A stretch of 58,525 nt of DNA from assembly GCA_002692055.1 (NCBI GenBank), contig NZJW01000019.1, forward strand, positions 6,433 to 64,957, written 5' to 3'. Source of the stretch: Candidatus Pelagibacter sp. (GTDB lineage Bacteria; Pseudomonadota; Alphaproteobacteria; Pelagibacterales; Pelagibacteraceae). Below the pieces are notes generated by a model. That model searched no databases. It was not told the DNA's origin and worked only from the letters and a program-made list of their open reading frames with translations. Shown here one piece after another: positions 40,059 to 51,117 of the stretch; position 1 is the first letter of the stretch, and each line of letters begins with the position of its first letter. The translations under genes were made by a program, and so were the position numbers.

Positions 40059-41993
40059 ATGGAAAATAAATTTTTATGGAAAGCAGATGATAATAGAAAG
40101 AAAAATTCTAATATTAAAAAGTTTGCTGATAAAATATCTAAAAAATATAACATTGATTTTAAAGATAGTTTCATAGAATTGCATAATTGGTCGATTAAAA
40201 ACCCCGAACATTTCTGGAATGATTATTGGGATTATTCACAAATTATTGGAAACAAAGGTAAACAAGTAATAACTAAACATAAAGTTTTTTACAAAAATCA
40301 ATTTTTTAAAGACTCAAAACTGAATTTTGCAGAAAATTTATTAATCAAAAATAATCAGGAAACAGCAATCTATTCTTTGAAAGAGGGTGGTTTAAAAGAA
40401 AGTATTACATGGAAAAAACTGTGCGAAAATGTATTTAAAATATCTTCTTTTTTTAAAAAAATTGGTCTTAATAAAAATGATCGTGTTGCTGGATATGTTC
40501 CGAATACAATAGAGACGATTATAAGCTTTCTAGCAGCTGCTAAAAACGGGCATATATGGTCTAGCTGCTCTCCTGATTTTGGAATTCAGGGGTTAGTAGA
40601 TCGTTTCAAACAAATTGAACCAAAGGTTCTTATTGCTTGTGATTATTATTATTACAATGGAAAAAAAATTAATATTCTCAATCGTATTCCAGAAATATTG
40701 AAAGAAATACCCTCAATCAAAAGAGTCATAATTTTTAATTATATTGAAAAAGAAGTATCAATCCATGATTATGATAATTTCAAAGAAATTTTAGACACAT
40801 CAGACCAAGACGATCAGTTTGAGAGATTTGAATTTAATCATCCTATTTATATTTTATATTCAAGTGGTACTACTGGAGTACCAAAGTGTATTGTACATGG
40901 TGCAGGCAACGCATTGATTGAGCAAAAAAAAGAACTCTCAATACATTGTGATGTCAAAGATAAAGATAGGTTGTTTTATTTCACTACAACTGGATGGATG
41001 ATGTGGAACTGGCAAGTCGCAGCATTATCATGTGGTGCAACAATTTATTTGTATGATGGATCACCTTTTTATCCTAAACTAGATATTTTAATTGAATATT
41101 GTTCTGAAAATAAATTTACATTATTCGGAGTTAGTGCAAAATATTTAGATCATTTAAAGAATGAGAAATATAATGCTTCTAAATTTGATTTAAGCAATTT
41201 GAAAACAATCACATCTACTGGATCTCCATTGGTTGCTGAAAGTTTTGAATATGTTTATAAAAATATTAAATGTGATGTCCATTTATCTTCTATAAGCGGT
41301 GGAACAGATGTTGTTGGAAGTTTAGTTATAGGTAATATTTTTCAATCAGTTTACGCAGGAGAAATTCAAGGTTCCAGTTTAGGAATTGAAATTGATATTT
41401 TCGATGAAAAAGGAAATGGCTTACCGAATGATGAAAAAGGTGAACTGGTAGTTAAGAGACCTTTTCCATCAATGCCAATAATGTTTTGGGAGGATTCCGA
41501 TGAATCAAAAATAAAGTCTGCATATTTTGAAAAATATTTTAATATTTGGCATCATGCTGATTATATTCAAAGAACAAAAAATAATGGATTTATAATTCAT
41601 GGAAGATCTGACTCTACATTAAATCCTGGCGGTGTAAGAATTGGGACATCAGAAATTTATAGGCAAGTCGAAAGTTTCGATGAAGTTACCGAAGCATTAG
41701 TTGTGGGACAAAATTTTAATGATGATGTTAGAATAATACTTTTTGTTAAGTTAAAAGACAAAATGATGTTAAGTGATAAATTGATTCAAAATATCAAATC
41801 CACAATTAGAAAAAATTGTTCACCAAGACATGTTCCACCAATAATTAAAAGTTGTCCAGATATCCCGAGAACTAAGAGCGGTAAAATTGTTGAGGTTGTA
41901 GTAAGAAAAATTTTAAATAAAGAAAGTATCAATAACATTGAAGTTTTAGCAAACCCTGAGATTTTAAATTTTTATAAAAATATTAAAATTTAA
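40059..41993 (+). CDS. acetoacetyl-CoA synthetase
   Basis: ILYSSGTTGVPKCIVHGAG; TTTGWMMWNWQVAAL; SISGGTDVVGSLV. Confidence 0.92.
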   Translation: MENKFLWKADDNRKKNSNIKKFADKISKKYNIDFKDSFIELHNWSIKNPEHFWNDYWDYSQIIGNKGKQVITKHKVFYKNQFFKDSKLNFAENLLIKNNQETAIYSLKEGGLKESITWKKLCENVFKISSFFKKIGLNKNDRVAGYVPNTIETIISFLAAAKNGHIWSSCSPDFGIQGLVDRFKQIEPKVLIACDYYYYNGKKINILNRIPEILKEIPSIKRVIIFNYIEKEVSIHDYDNFKEILDTSDQDDQFERFEFNHPIYILYSSGTTGVPKCIVHGAGNALIEQKKELSIHCDVKDKDRLFYFTTTGWMMWNWQVAALSCGATIYLYDGSPFYPKLDILIEYCSENKFTLFGVSAKYLDHLKNEKYNASKFDLSNLKTITSTGSPLVAESFEYVYKNIKCDVHLSSISGGTDVVGSLVIGNIFQSVYAGEIQGSSLGIEIDIFDEKGNGLPNDEKGELVVKRPFPSMPIMFWEDSDESKIKSAYFEKYFNIWHHADYIQRTKNNGFIIHGRSDSTLNPGGVRIGTSEIYRQVESFDEVTEALVVGQNFNDDVRIILFVKLKDKMMLSDKLIQNIKSTIRKNCSPRHVPPIIKSCPDIPRTKSGKIVEVVVRKILNKESINNIEVLANPEILNFYKNIKI

Positions 41994-42913
41994 TTCTCAA
42001 TTAAAGCTCTAACATGCTCATACGCACTTTCTCTAAGTGCATCAAGATTATAACCACCTTCTAAAATTGAAACTATTTTTCCATCACAAATGTCGTTTGC
42101 TATAGTTAGAATTCTTTTTGTAATTTCATAAAAATCTGAAGATTTTAAATTAATCTGCGCTAAAGGATCTTCAGTATGTGCGTCAAATCCCGAAGAAAGC
42201 AGAATAAACTCAGGTTTAAAGCTTTTTAATTTTTTAAGAATATATTCAAAGCTATTGAAATAAATGTTGCTTTTGGTTCCTGAGTCTAAAGGAATATTTA
42301 AAATATTATCCGAAGAACCTTTCTCGTTTGAAGATCCTGTACCTGGATAAAAGGGATATTGATGCGAAGAGATATATAGAACATTAGGATTATTATAGAA
42401 AATTTCTTGAGTACCGTTTCCGTGGTGAACATCATAATCAATGATTGCAATTTTGTTATATTTATAATGATATAATAAATATGAAGCACCAATAGCAACA
42501 TTGTTGTAGATACAAAATCCCATGGCTTTATTACTTTCAGCATGATGTCCAGGCGGTCTTACTGAACAAAAAGAGTTTTTATATTTTCTATTATTTACCT
42601 GGTCAATTGCCATTATTATAGATCCAACTGCATCCAATGCAGCTTGTTTAGATCCTGGCGATATTATGGTATCGCCATCTAAAAATTTAATTCCATTCTT
42701 AGGAAATGATAATGATAAATTATTTAAGTATTTCTTATTATGTGTTTTTTCAATAATAGAATGATCAAATGATTTTGGTTGAAACCATTCGATATTTTTA
42801 TCAAATTTTCTTAGTTCCTTATTGATAACTTTTACTCGATCTATACGCTCTGGATGACCGGGGCCCGTAATATGATTTTGATATGTTAACGATGTAATTA
42901 TTGAAGTTTTCAA
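41990..42913 (-). CDS. histone deacetylase-like (acetylpolyamine amidohydrolase/acuC superfamily)
   Basis: GHPERIDRV; RPPGHHAESNKAMGFCIYNNVAI; DYDVHHGNGTQEIF; SSGFDAHTEDPL. Confidence 0.94.
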   Translation of the reverse strand: MKTSIITSLTYQNHITGPGHPERIDRVKVINKELRKFDKNIEWFQPKSFDHSIIEKTHNKKYLNNLSLSFPKNGIKFLDGDTIISPGSKQAALDAVGSIIMAIDQVNNRKYKNSFCSVRPPGHHAESNKAMGFCIYNNVAIGASYLLYHYKYNKIAIIDYDVHHGNGTQEIFYNNPNVLYISSHQYPFYPGTGSSNEKGSSDNILNIPLDSGTKSNIYFNSFEYILKKLKSFKPEFILLSSGFDAHTEDPLAQINLKSSDFYEITKRILTIANDICDGKIVSILEGGYNLDALRESAYEHVRALIEN

Positions 42914-44070
42914 TTAAAAAAACATTTGATAATTTTAAGGTATATTGATTTGAGCTTTTTCATATCTTTAATCGATGATCTTTCATCTACTTGATGCATT
43001 GTATTACCAACCAAACCAAATTCAATACATGGAGCTATATCTTTTATAAACCTAGCATCAGAAGTTCCGCCTGTTGTTGATAATTTTGTTTTTTGTTTAG
43101 TTTCTTTTTTAATTATTTCTTGAATCTTTTTTACCATTCGATTTGGTTTTGTAAGAAAAGATGTTCCAGTACCAATAAATTTTACTTCAGTTTTGCATTT
43201 AAATTTTTTCTCAAATTTTTTAATTGTTTTTGATATTCTTTTTTTTAATGAATTAAAAGTATGTAGATTGTTATATCTTATATTAAAAGTTGCACTTGCT
43301 TTAGCTGGTATTACATTATCTGCAGTATTATCTATGTGAATTCTTGTTATTTCTAGATTAGACGGTTGAAAATTTTTGTTACCTTTATCCAAAGGCTTTG
43401 ATTTAAGTTCGTCCAAAATTTTAATAATTGGTGTTGCAGGATTTAATGCTTCGTGAGGATATGCAATATGACCCTGCTTTCCTTTTATAGTTAAATAAGT
43501 TGTGATACTACCTCTTCTTCCATGTTTAATCATCTGTCCTAATTTGCTTCTATTTGAAGGTTCACCCACAAGACAAAAATCAATGTTTTCCTTTTTTTTT
43601 TTTAAATATTCAACAACTTTCTTTGTCCCATTAACCGCAATTCCTTCTTCATCGCCAGTTATTAAAAAACTGATTGATCCATAGAATTTCTTATCTTCAT
43701 TTAAAAATTGACTTACAGCAGAAATAAAACAGCCAATAGCACCTTTCATATCACTAACACCTCTACCAAATAAATAGCCGCTTTTTATTTTTGCCTTGAA
43801 AGGATTGGTAGACCATGACGCTAAATCACCAGCCGGTACTACATCGGTATGTCCAGCAAAACATAGGTTTGGAGATTGAGTCCCATACCTTGCGTATAAA
43901 TTTATTATTTTCTCTGTTCCCTTTTCTTGGAATGACATTAACTTACATTTAAATCCAAGTTTTTTTAAATGTTTAGTTACTACTTTCATTGCTCCAAGAT
44001 CTTTAGGGGTAACACTAGGTTTGTTTATAAGTTCTTGTGTAAATCTAATTTCGTCAATGAGCTTACTCAT
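42910..44070 (-). CDS. dapE: succinyl-diaminopimelate desuccinylase
   Basis: FAGHTDVVPAGD; GRGVSDMKGAIGCF; TGDEEGIAVNGT; TTGGTSDARFI. Confidence 0.95.
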   Translation of the reverse strand: MSKLIDEIRFTQELINKPSVTPKDLGAMKVVTKHLKKLGFKCKLMSFQEKGTEKIINLYARYGTQSPNLCFAGHTDVVPAGDLASWSTNPFKAKIKSGYLFGRGVSDMKGAIGCFISAVSQFLNEDKKFYGSISFLITGDEEGIAVNGTKKVVEYLKKKKENIDFCLVGEPSNRSKLGQMIKHGRRGSITTYLTIKGKQGHIAYPHEALNPATPIIKILDELKSKPLDKGNKNFQPSNLEITRIHIDNTADNVIPAKASATFNIRYNNLHTFNSLKKRISKTIKKFEKKFKCKTEVKFIGTGTSFLTKPNRMVKKIQEIIKKETKQKTKLSTTGGTSDARFIKDIAPCIEFGLVGNTMHQVDERSSIKDMKKLKSIYLKIIKCFFN

Positions 44071-44073
44071 TCG

Positions 44074-44883
44074 TTAGTCTCTAAGTAAATCATTTATAGA
44101 AGTTTTACTTCTTGTTTTTTCATCAACTGTTTTTACAATGACGGCACAATATAAACTTGGTCCGTTGCCATTCTTGTCTGGTAATGAACCAGGAACCACT
44201 ACTGAGTATGGAGGAATTTTTCCATATATAGTTTCACCGGTTTTTCTGTCAATTATTTTTGTAGATTGACCAATAAAAACACCCATTGAGATAACTGATC
44301 CTTCGCCAACAATTACACCTTCTACAATCTCAGACCTAGCGCCGATAAAACAATTATCTTCAATAATAGTTGGATTAGCTTGCATCGGTTCTAGAACTCC
44401 TCCAATTCCAGCCCCTCCAGATATATGACAGTTTTTTCCAACTTGAGCACACGACCCAACTGATGCCCAAGTATCAATCATAGAACCTTCATCTACGTAG
44501 GCACCAATATTCACAAATGAAGGCATAAGCACAACGTTTTTCGCTATATAAGATCCATGCCTTACAACTCCATTAGGCACCATTCTAAAATTTGCTTTTT
44601 TAAATTCTTCTTTACCCCACCCAGCGGTTTTACCTTTAACTTTATCCCACCAAGTTGCATAGGGTCCAGCAAGTGTGTCCATTTCACTTGTTTTAAAACT
44701 TAATAGTATTGCTTTCTTAATCCATTGATGAACTGCCCAATGAGACCCTTTTTTTTCAGCAATCCTGATTTCACCTTTGTCGACTTTGTCTATTGTATTA
44801 TTAATTGCATCTAAAATTGATTTATCTGAAGCAACACTAACATTAGATCTATCCTCCCAAGCATCATTAATAATTTTTTCCAT
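44074..44883 (-). CDS. dapD: tetrahydrodipicolinate N-succinyltransferase
   Basis: Hexapeptide repeats; [40 protein letters not shown]. Confidence 0.96.
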   Translation of the reverse strand: MEKIINDAWEDRSNVSVASDKSILDAINNTIDKVDKGEIRIAEKKGSHWAVHQWIKKAILLSFKTSEMDTLAGPYATWWDKVKGKTAGWGKEEFKKANFRMVPNGVVRHGSYIAKNVVLMPSFVNIGAYVDEGSMIDTWASVGSCAQVGKNCHISGGAGIGGVLEPMQANPTIIEDNCFIGARSEIVEGVIVGEGSVISMGVFIGQSTKIIDRKTGETIYGKIPPYSVVVPGSLPDKNGNGPSLYCAVIVKTVDEKTRSKTSINDLLRD

Positions 44884-45554
44884 TATTGACCAATCGACTC
44901 ATTTGTTTGTTTTAAAAAATCCGTAAGATTTTTTATAGTATAATCAATATGATTTCCATCAAATCCTTTTTTACAATATGGGTCGTTACTTTCAATCCAT
45001 GCAGTTTTCATACCCATGTTATAGGCTGGTTCTAAATTTCGAGCAATATCTTCAATAAAAATACTCTTTTCGCATTCAATATTAAATTTTTTTACAAGTT
45101 TATTATAAGGTTCAACCTCGGGTTTTGGAATAAAATCACAATCTACGATATCAAATATTTTTTTAAAATTATTTATTATACCAAGACGTTCGATAACTCT
45201 TTCCGCATGTTTTTTAGAACCGTTTGTGAATATAATTTTTTCTCCAGGTAGTTTTTCTATTTGTTCATTAAGTTTAGGATTTTCTTTCAAAAAATCATAA
45301 TCAATATCATGAACAAATTCTAAAAAGTGATGAGCATCAATATCGTGTTTCTTCATTAATCCATTCAGAGTTGTCCCATGGTTATGAAAATATTCATTTT
45401 TAATTTTAAGAGCCTCATCCTTTGGTACTTTTAAATTTTCCATGATAAATTTACACATTTTCTTATCTATTTCCCCAAAAACATTGGTTGTTGCTGAATA
45501 AAGTGTGTTATCTAAATCAAAAATCCAATATCTAATGTTATTTAGTTCTTTCAT
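44883..45554 (-). CDS. HAD-family hydrolase, pyrimidine 5'-nucleotidase type
   Basis: [50 protein letters not shown]. Confidence 0.9.
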   Translation of the reverse strand: MKELNNIRYWIFDLDNTLYSATTNVFGEIDKKMCKFIMENLKVPKDEALKIKNEYFHNHGTTLNGLMKKHDIDAHHFLEFVHDIDYDFLKENPKLNEQIEKLPGEKIIFTNGSKKHAERVIERLGIINNFKKIFDIVDCDFIPKPEVEPYNKLVKKFNIECEKSIFIEDIARNLEPAYNMGMKTAWIESNDPYCKKGFDGNHIDYTIKNLTDFLKQTNESIGQ

Positions 45555-46411
45555 TTTGTAATTAATGTACCAGCGCCTTCATCTGTAAACAACTCATGCA
45601 GTACTGCATGTGGTCTTGTGCCATCAATAATAACTACACCCCCAACTCCGTTTTTAATAGCTGAGATACAAGTTTGTATTTTTGGTATCATACCGCCAGT
45701 TATAGTTTCATTATCAATTAATGTTTGAGCCTCTGATACTGTTAATTTCGAAATATATTTACCATTTTGATCTTTAACACCAGGTACATCAGTCATTAAG
45801 AGCAATCTTGTGGCCTTTATTTTTATTGCTATTATTCCAGCCGCAGTATCAGCATTTATATTGAAAACTTGATTTTTATCGCCAAGGCCCATTGGGGCAA
45901 TTACAGGCACTTTATTTAATTTTATTATATTATTGAGCTTATCAACGTCTATTTCTTCTGGATCGGCTACAAACCCTAGATCTGGATTTTTAGCTTTTGT
46001 AACTTTTAAAATTCCATTTTTATTTCTTGCAGTTATAGGTTCAGCAATAGCATTAAATGAATTAATTGTTCTTACTAAATCTGGGTTAATATCATTTAAC
46101 AAAACATCTTCCACAATTTTTATCACATTCTCGTCTGTTACTCTTAAGCCTAATATAAATTTACTTTTTATATTTTGCTTTTCTAACCTTTTTTTTATTT
46201 GTGGACCGCCACCATGTATAACTAAACTTTTTATACCAATCAGATTACATATTGCAGCATCCTGAGCAAAAGCTTTGGATAACTGATCATTCGCCATGAC
46301 TTGGCCCCCATATTTTAATACAATTTTTTTTAATTTATATTTTTCAACAAATTTGAGAGCTTTTTCTATTTGAGGTGCGTCTTTTTTTGGCCAAAGATTT
46401 TTAAGATCCAT
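45551..46411 (-). CDS. argB: acetylglutamate kinase
   Basis: VLKYGGQVMAND; VIHGGGPQIKKRLEK; GGMIPKIQTCISAIKNGVGGVVIIDG. Confidence 0.96.
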   Translation of the reverse strand: MDLKNLWPKKDAPQIEKALKFVEKYKLKKIVLKYGGQVMANDQLSKAFAQDAAICNLIGIKSLVIHGGGPQIKKRLEKQNIKSKFILGLRVTDENVIKIVEDVLLNDINPDLVRTINSFNAIAEPITARNKNGILKVTKAKNPDLGFVADPEEIDVDKLNNIIKLNKVPVIAPMGLGDKNQVFNINADTAAGIIAIKIKATRLLLMTDVPGVKDQNGKYISKLTVSEAQTLIDNETITGGMIPKIQTCISAIKNGVGGVVIIDGTRPHAVLHELFTDEGAGTLITK

Positions 46412-48093
46412 TAAACAGTTTTTACTTTAGTTTTTCTTATAATCACATATTGCTGAGCCATAGTTAAAATATTATTTATACTCCAGTAAATAACTAGACC
46501 GGATGGGAATGAAGCCAATAAAATAGTTAAAATAAAGGGAAAGAACATGAAAATTTTAGCTTGTATTGGATCTGGTGGAGCAGGATTAAGTTTTTGCTGT
46601 ATGTACATCGTCACCCCCATAATTATTGGCCACGCACCTATAATTAGAAAACTTGGTGGACTCCATGGAATTAAACCAAAAAGGTTAAATACTGTTGTGG
46701 GATCTGCCGCTGATAAATCTTTTATCCATCCATAAAACGGAGCATGTCTCATTTCAATCGTGACAAAAAGCATTTTATATATTGCAAAGAAAAAAGGTAT
46801 TTGAATTAAGACTGGAAGACAGCCTGAAATCGGATTTACCTTCTCTCTCTTGTATAAATTCATCATTTCCATTTGTATTTTTTGTTTATCATCTTTATAC
46901 AAATCTTTTAGGCGCTGCATTTCTGGCTGCAATGCTTTCATTTTTGCCATGGATGCAAAAGAGTAGTTTGCCAAAGGGAAAAATAGCAATCTCACAGCTG
47001 CAGTTAGTAGAATAATAGCAATACCAAAATTGCCACTAATTTTGTAAAGGTAATCAATTATAAAAAATAAAGGTTTGGTAAAAAAGTGAAACCAACCCCA
47101 ATCAATTGCTAAATCGAATTTATGAAATCCTTTGTTTTCTGCATAACCATCAACAACTGCCACTTCTTTTGCTCCAATAAATATATTGGATATATTAGAT
47201 CCTGATTGATTTACATTAATAGTTGTTGGATCTGTAATGATATAATTTGCTTTGTATGCCTTATCATAGGAAAACTCAGCATTAAAATTTTTACCTTTCT
47301 CTGGAATTACAGCTGTGAGCCAATATTTATCCGTAATGCCAACCCAACCTTTTGATCCCTTGTAACTTTTTTTTTTCTCTAGGACGTCATCATAATCTTC
47401 TTCTGTTAAATTTTCGTCAACAACACCAAGTAAACCCTCATGAAGAATATAAAAATCTTGTATTTTTGGTTTTTGCTTTCTTGTAATTTGAGCATAATGA
47501 AACAAGTTAATAGTTTGATTTGATTGATTTTTTATTTGTTCATTTACTGTTATTAAATATTTATTATCTATAGAAAATTCTTTGATAAAAGTTAGTCCTG
47601 CACCGTTACTCCATTCTAATTTAACAGATCTATTTGGATTTAAAATTTTATTCCCTACAGCTTTCCATTCAGTTTGATTATTAGGTACAATCTCACTCCC
47701 AGATGTTGCCCAACCAGTTTCTAAATAATAAGATTGATCAATTTTTTTTGGACTAAGTAAAACTACTTTATTACTATTTGCACTTTGATTTGAATTGTAA
47801 TTCTTTAATATTATATCATCTATCAGCCCGCCTTTTAATGCAATGGATCCAGATAAATTAGCATTTTCAATTTTTATTCTCCTTGTTTCTGTAATAGCAT
47901 CAGATCTAGAAACTTTAATCTCAACATTTTTTTTTACAATTGATGGAGCAGACGGTTTTTGACTCTTAGTAGTTTGCTCTGTTTTAATTTGTTCATTTTC
48001 CACTTCGACGTACTCATCGCCATACATAAATTGCCAAAAAATGATGACCATTGTTGAAAGTACAACAGCCATAAGAACATTTTTATTTTCCAT
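46411..48093 (-). CDS. yidC: membrane protein insertase YidC
   Basis: MENKNVLMAVVLSTMVIIFWQ; C-terminal MAKMKALQPEMQRLKDLY...INPISGCLPVLIQIPFF-like segment; start trimmed to 48093. Confidence 0.96.
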   Translation of the reverse strand: MENKNVLMAVVLSTMVIIFWQFMYGDEYVEVENEQIKTEQTTKSQKPSAPSIVKKNVEIKVSRSDAITETRRIKIENANLSGSIALKGGLIDDIILKNYNSNQSANSNKVVLLSPKKIDQSYYLETGWATSGSEIVPNNQTEWKAVGNKILNPNRSVKLEWSNGAGLTFIKEFSIDNKYLITVNEQIKNQSNQTINLFHYAQITRKQKPKIQDFYILHEGLLGVVDENLTEEDYDDVLEKKKSYKGSKGWVGITDKYWLTAVIPEKGKNFNAEFSYDKAYKANYIITDPTTINVNQSGSNISNIFIGAKEVAVVDGYAENKGFHKFDLAIDWGWFHFFTKPLFFIIDYLYKISGNFGIAIILLTAAVRLLFFPLANYSFASMAKMKALQPEMQRLKDLYKDDKQKIQMEMMNLYKREKVNPISGCLPVLIQIPFFFAIYKMLFVTIEMRHAPFYGWIKDLSAADPTTVFNLFGLIPWSPPSFLIIGAWPIIMGVTMYIQQKLNPAPPDPIQAKIFMFFPFILTILLASFPSGLVIYWSINNILTMAQQYVIIRKTKVKTV

Positions 48094-48340
48094 CTTTATT
48101 CTCCACAGGGTCAAACCCAGAACTGCCACCTAAAAATTTTATTGGATGGCATTTTAAAATCCTTTTCATACCTGAATAACTTCCAATTAAAAAACCTTTT
48201 TTTTGGATAGATTCGATAAAATAATTAGAACATGTTGGCAAAAACCTGCAATTTGGTCCTAGAAGCGGTGAAATTAAATACTTATAAGTTTTGATAATTG
48301 AAATTAGAGTTTTTGATAAAATTTTTTCAATAATTTTCAT
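48083..48340 (-). CDS. yidD: membrane protein insertion efficiency factor YidD
   Basis: YKYLISPLLGPNCRFLPTCSNYFIESI. Confidence 0.96.
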   Translation of the reverse strand: MKIIEKILSKTLISIIKTYKYLISPLLGPNCRFLPTCSNYFIESIQKKGFLIGSYSGMKRILKCHPIKFLGGSSGFDPVENKDGK

Positions 48341-48693
48341 TAAATTGATTTTAGTTTGATCATGAGTTTATCTACAATAATTTGGTAATCTTCATCATAA
48401 ATTTTGGATTTTGCAAAGATTGCATATTTAAATTTTTTTTTAAACTTATTTTTGATTTTTAAAATTGCTTTTCTTACAGCCATCTTTAATCTTCTTCTCA
48501 TTCTATTTCTCGCAACGGCGTTTCCCAGCTTTTTAGCTGCAACACAACTTAATTGAATTGAATTTTTATTATCAGATGTATCTTTTAATTTGTAAAAAAT
48601 TGTAAATAAATCTGAATTCATTTTTTCCCCTGATAGCACATATTTAAACTCTTTGCTCCCGCTTAAACTTACGAAGGAGATTCTGTTCTGCAT
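48340..48693 (-). CDS. rnpA: ribonuclease P protein component
   Basis: KKLGNAVARNRMRRRLKMAVR signature; between yidD and rpmH. Confidence 0.94.
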   Translation of the reverse strand: MQNRISFVSLSGSKEFKYVLSGEKMNSDLFTIFYKLKDTSDNKNSIQLSCVAAKKLGNAVARNRMRRRLKMAVRKAILKIKNKFKKKFKYAIFAKSKIYDEDYQIIVDKLMIKLKSI

Positions 48694-48696
48694 TAA

Positions 48697-48831
48697 TTAA
48701 GCTGATATTCTTTTTCGACCTTTAGCTCTTCGTCTAGCTAACGTTTTTCTGCCATTTTTCGTAGACATTCTTGATTTAAATCCATGTCTTCTGGCTCTGA
48801 CTTTTTTACTAGGTTGATAAGTTCTTTTCAT
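48697..48831 (-). CDS. rpmH: 50S ribosomal protein L34 (44 aa)
   Basis: Not in ORF track: [44 protein letters not shown]. Confidence 0.98.
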   Translation of the reverse strand: MKRTYQPSKKVRARRHGFKSRMSTKNGRKTLARRRAKGRKRISA

Positions 48832-48874
48832 TACTATAATAAATTTTTTGCACTTATAAGAAATTCTTATTTGT

Positions 48875-49615
48875 ATGTACAGTAAAAAATTATTGGCGAT
48901 ATTACTAATGAATACACTATCTAAAATAAAAATTTATTTAGGTTTAGCATATTTAACAGTTGTTACATGTGTTGTAATTGCTTTCTTCTATTATGGAGTA
49001 AATACATTTTTAAGTCCATCTTATCTGATAGAAAATAAAAATTATATTTTTGAATTAAGAGACCAAAATCTTTTATTAATTGGAAGTGCTTATTTCGTTT
49101 TTTCTGTCATTTGGGTTTTTTTAATGGGCTTTGGGACACCGCTAGTCATATTTGCTGGATTTGCTTTTGGTACAATTTTAGGATCGGTATTGTCAATTTT
49201 TTCTTTCACAATTGGAGCAACATTCCTTTACTGTTTTGCAAATAATTATTTTGGAGATTTGGTTGAAAAATATTTAGGTAGAAAGTATTCTAAATTAAAA
49301 AATAATATTAATGAAAATGAATTAAGTTATTTTTTTAGTCTAAGAATTGTTCCAGGAATACCTTTCCCAATAAAAAATTTATTACCGGTTTTATTTAATA
49401 TGAAAGTAAAAAATTTTTTTTTAGCAACACTCTTTGGCGAAGCAGTACCTATAATAATTTCTGTAAGTATTTTTAGTGGTATTAGTAGCGCATTTCAAGG
49501 CGATAAAGATTTTAGTTTAAATTTATTATTTGCACCAGAGATCTTTTTTCCATTATTAGCTCTTGCTATAATGTCTTTAGTCGCAAATTATATAAAAAAA
49601 AAATATTTTAATTAA
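48875..49615 (+). CDS. TVP38/TMEM64 (VTT/DedA superfamily) membrane protein
   Basis: [57 protein letters not shown]. Confidence 0.85.
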   Translation: MYSKKLLAILLMNTLSKIKIYLGLAYLTVVTCVVIAFFYYGVNTFLSPSYLIENKNYIFELRDQNLLLIGSAYFVFSVIWVFLMGFGTPLVIFAGFAFGTILGSVLSIFSFTIGATFLYCFANNYFGDLVEKYLGRKYSKLKNNINENELSYFFSLRIVPGIPFPIKNLLPVLFNMKVKNFFLATLFGEAVPIIISVSIFSGISSAFQGDKDFSLNLLFAPEIFFPLLALAIMSLVANYIKKKYFN

Positions 49616-49620
49616 GAAAA

Positions 49621-50508
49621 ATGAGATTCGTAACATTTAAAAAAAATAACAACATTAGAGTAGGATTAGAAATACTTAACAAGGGAATTATTGATGTAAA
49701 CAAAGCAAATAACAATCTTCCTAATGATTTAAATAATATAATCAAAAAATATTCAGAATTTGAAAATCAGATTCAAAATATTAATAATACTCAAAATATT
49801 CATTATTCTATAGATGAGGTAAAATTATTATCTCCTATACCCGTTCCGGTACGTGATATTATTTGTGTTGGTAAAAATTATGCTAAACATGCTAAAGAAG
49901 TTCAGAAATCATCCTTTAGTACGTTGCAAGAAAAAAAGTATGTTCCAAATGAGCTAATTATTTTTAATAAGGCGACTACTTCAGTTATTGGACCAAATGA
50001 TAAAATAGAATTAATAAATGACCGAACAAACACAACGGATTATGAAGGAGAGCTTGGCGTGGTAGTAGGAAAGAGGTCTAAAAATATAAAGTATTCCAAT
50101 GCAACAGATATAATTTTTGGATATACAATAATAAATGATGTTACCGCCAGAAAGTTACAAAATAATCATAAGCAATGGTTTATTGGTAAAAGTCCTGACA
50201 CATATTGTCCAATGGGACCTTGTATTATTACAAAAGATGAAATCGAAAATATTAAGAATATTAAGATACAAACAACTGTTAATGGTGAAACTAGACAAAG
50301 TGGAATTGTCAAAGATATGATTTTCAATATTTCAACTATAATTGAAATTTTAACTAAATCGATGACACTTGTAGAAGGTGATATTATAGCAACAGGCACT
50401 CCCTCCGGTGTTGGTATTGGGTTTGATCCGCCTAAATTTTTAAAATCTGGTGATAAAATAAAAATATCAGTAGATTCAATTGGAATACTTGAAAATGAAG
50501 TAATTTAA
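49621..50508 (+). CDS. fumarylacetoacetate hydrolase family protein
   Basis: DIICVGKNYAKHAKE; DYEGELGVVVGKR; IIATGTPSGVGIG. Confidence 0.94.
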   Translation: MRFVTFKKNNNIRVGLEILNKGIIDVNKANNNLPNDLNNIIKKYSEFENQIQNINNTQNIHYSIDEVKLLSPIPVPVRDIICVGKNYAKHAKEVQKSSFSTLQEKKYVPNELIIFNKATTSVIGPNDKIELINDRTNTTDYEGELGVVVGKRSKNIKYSNATDIIFGYTIINDVTARKLQNNHKQWFIGKSPDTYCPMGPCIITKDEIENIKNIKIQTTVNGETRQSGIVKDMIFNISTIIEILTKSMTLVEGDIIATGTPSGVGIGFDPPKFLKSGDKIKISVDSIGILENEVI

Positions 50509-50523
50509 AAGTATAAGCAATGC

Positions 50524-51117
50524 ATGACATTCGAATTACCTAAACTAGATTACCAAAATGATTCATTAGCACCCATCATGTCACAAGAGACATTAGATTT
50601 ACATCACGGCAAGCATCATCAAACATATGTGACAAATTTAAATAATTTGCTTAAAAATACTGATTTAACTGGAGCATCATTGGAGGAGATTGTAAAAAAA
50701 ACGGCAAATGATAACTCAAAAGCAGGAATTTTTAATAACGCAGGCCAACACTGGAATCATATTCTATTTTGGAAATGTATGAAACCAAAGGGTGGGGGAG
50801 CAATGCCATCCGACTTAGAGAAAAGAATTATAGCTGATTTTGGTAGCATTGATAAATTTAAAGATGATTTTATTCAAGCGGGCACTACTCAATTTGGTTC
50901 AGGATGGGCATGGCTTGCTATCGATAACGGAAAGTTAGTTGTTACGAAATCTGCAAATGCATCAAACCCTTTAGTTCATAACATGAAACCTATCCTAGGT
51001 TGTGATGTGTGGGAGCATTCGTATTACGTTGATTATAGAAATCGTAGACCTGACTATTTAAAGGCATTCATCAATGATCTCGTTAACTGGGAATATGTTG
51101 CGTCTCTTTTAGATTAA
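50524..51117 (+). CDS. sodB: superoxide dismutase (Fe/Mn)
   Basis: LDLHHGKHHQTYVTNLN; AGQHWNHILFW; DVWEHSYYVDYRNRR. Confidence 0.96.
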   Translation: MTFELPKLDYQNDSLAPIMSQETLDLHHGKHHQTYVTNLNNLLKNTDLTGASLEEIVKKTANDNSKAGIFNNAGQHWNHILFWKCMKPKGGGAMPSDLEKRIIADFGSIDKFKDDFIQAGTTQFGSGWAWLAIDNGKLVVTKSANASNPLVHNMKPILGCDVWEHSYYVDYRNRRPDYLKAFINDLVNWEYVASLLD

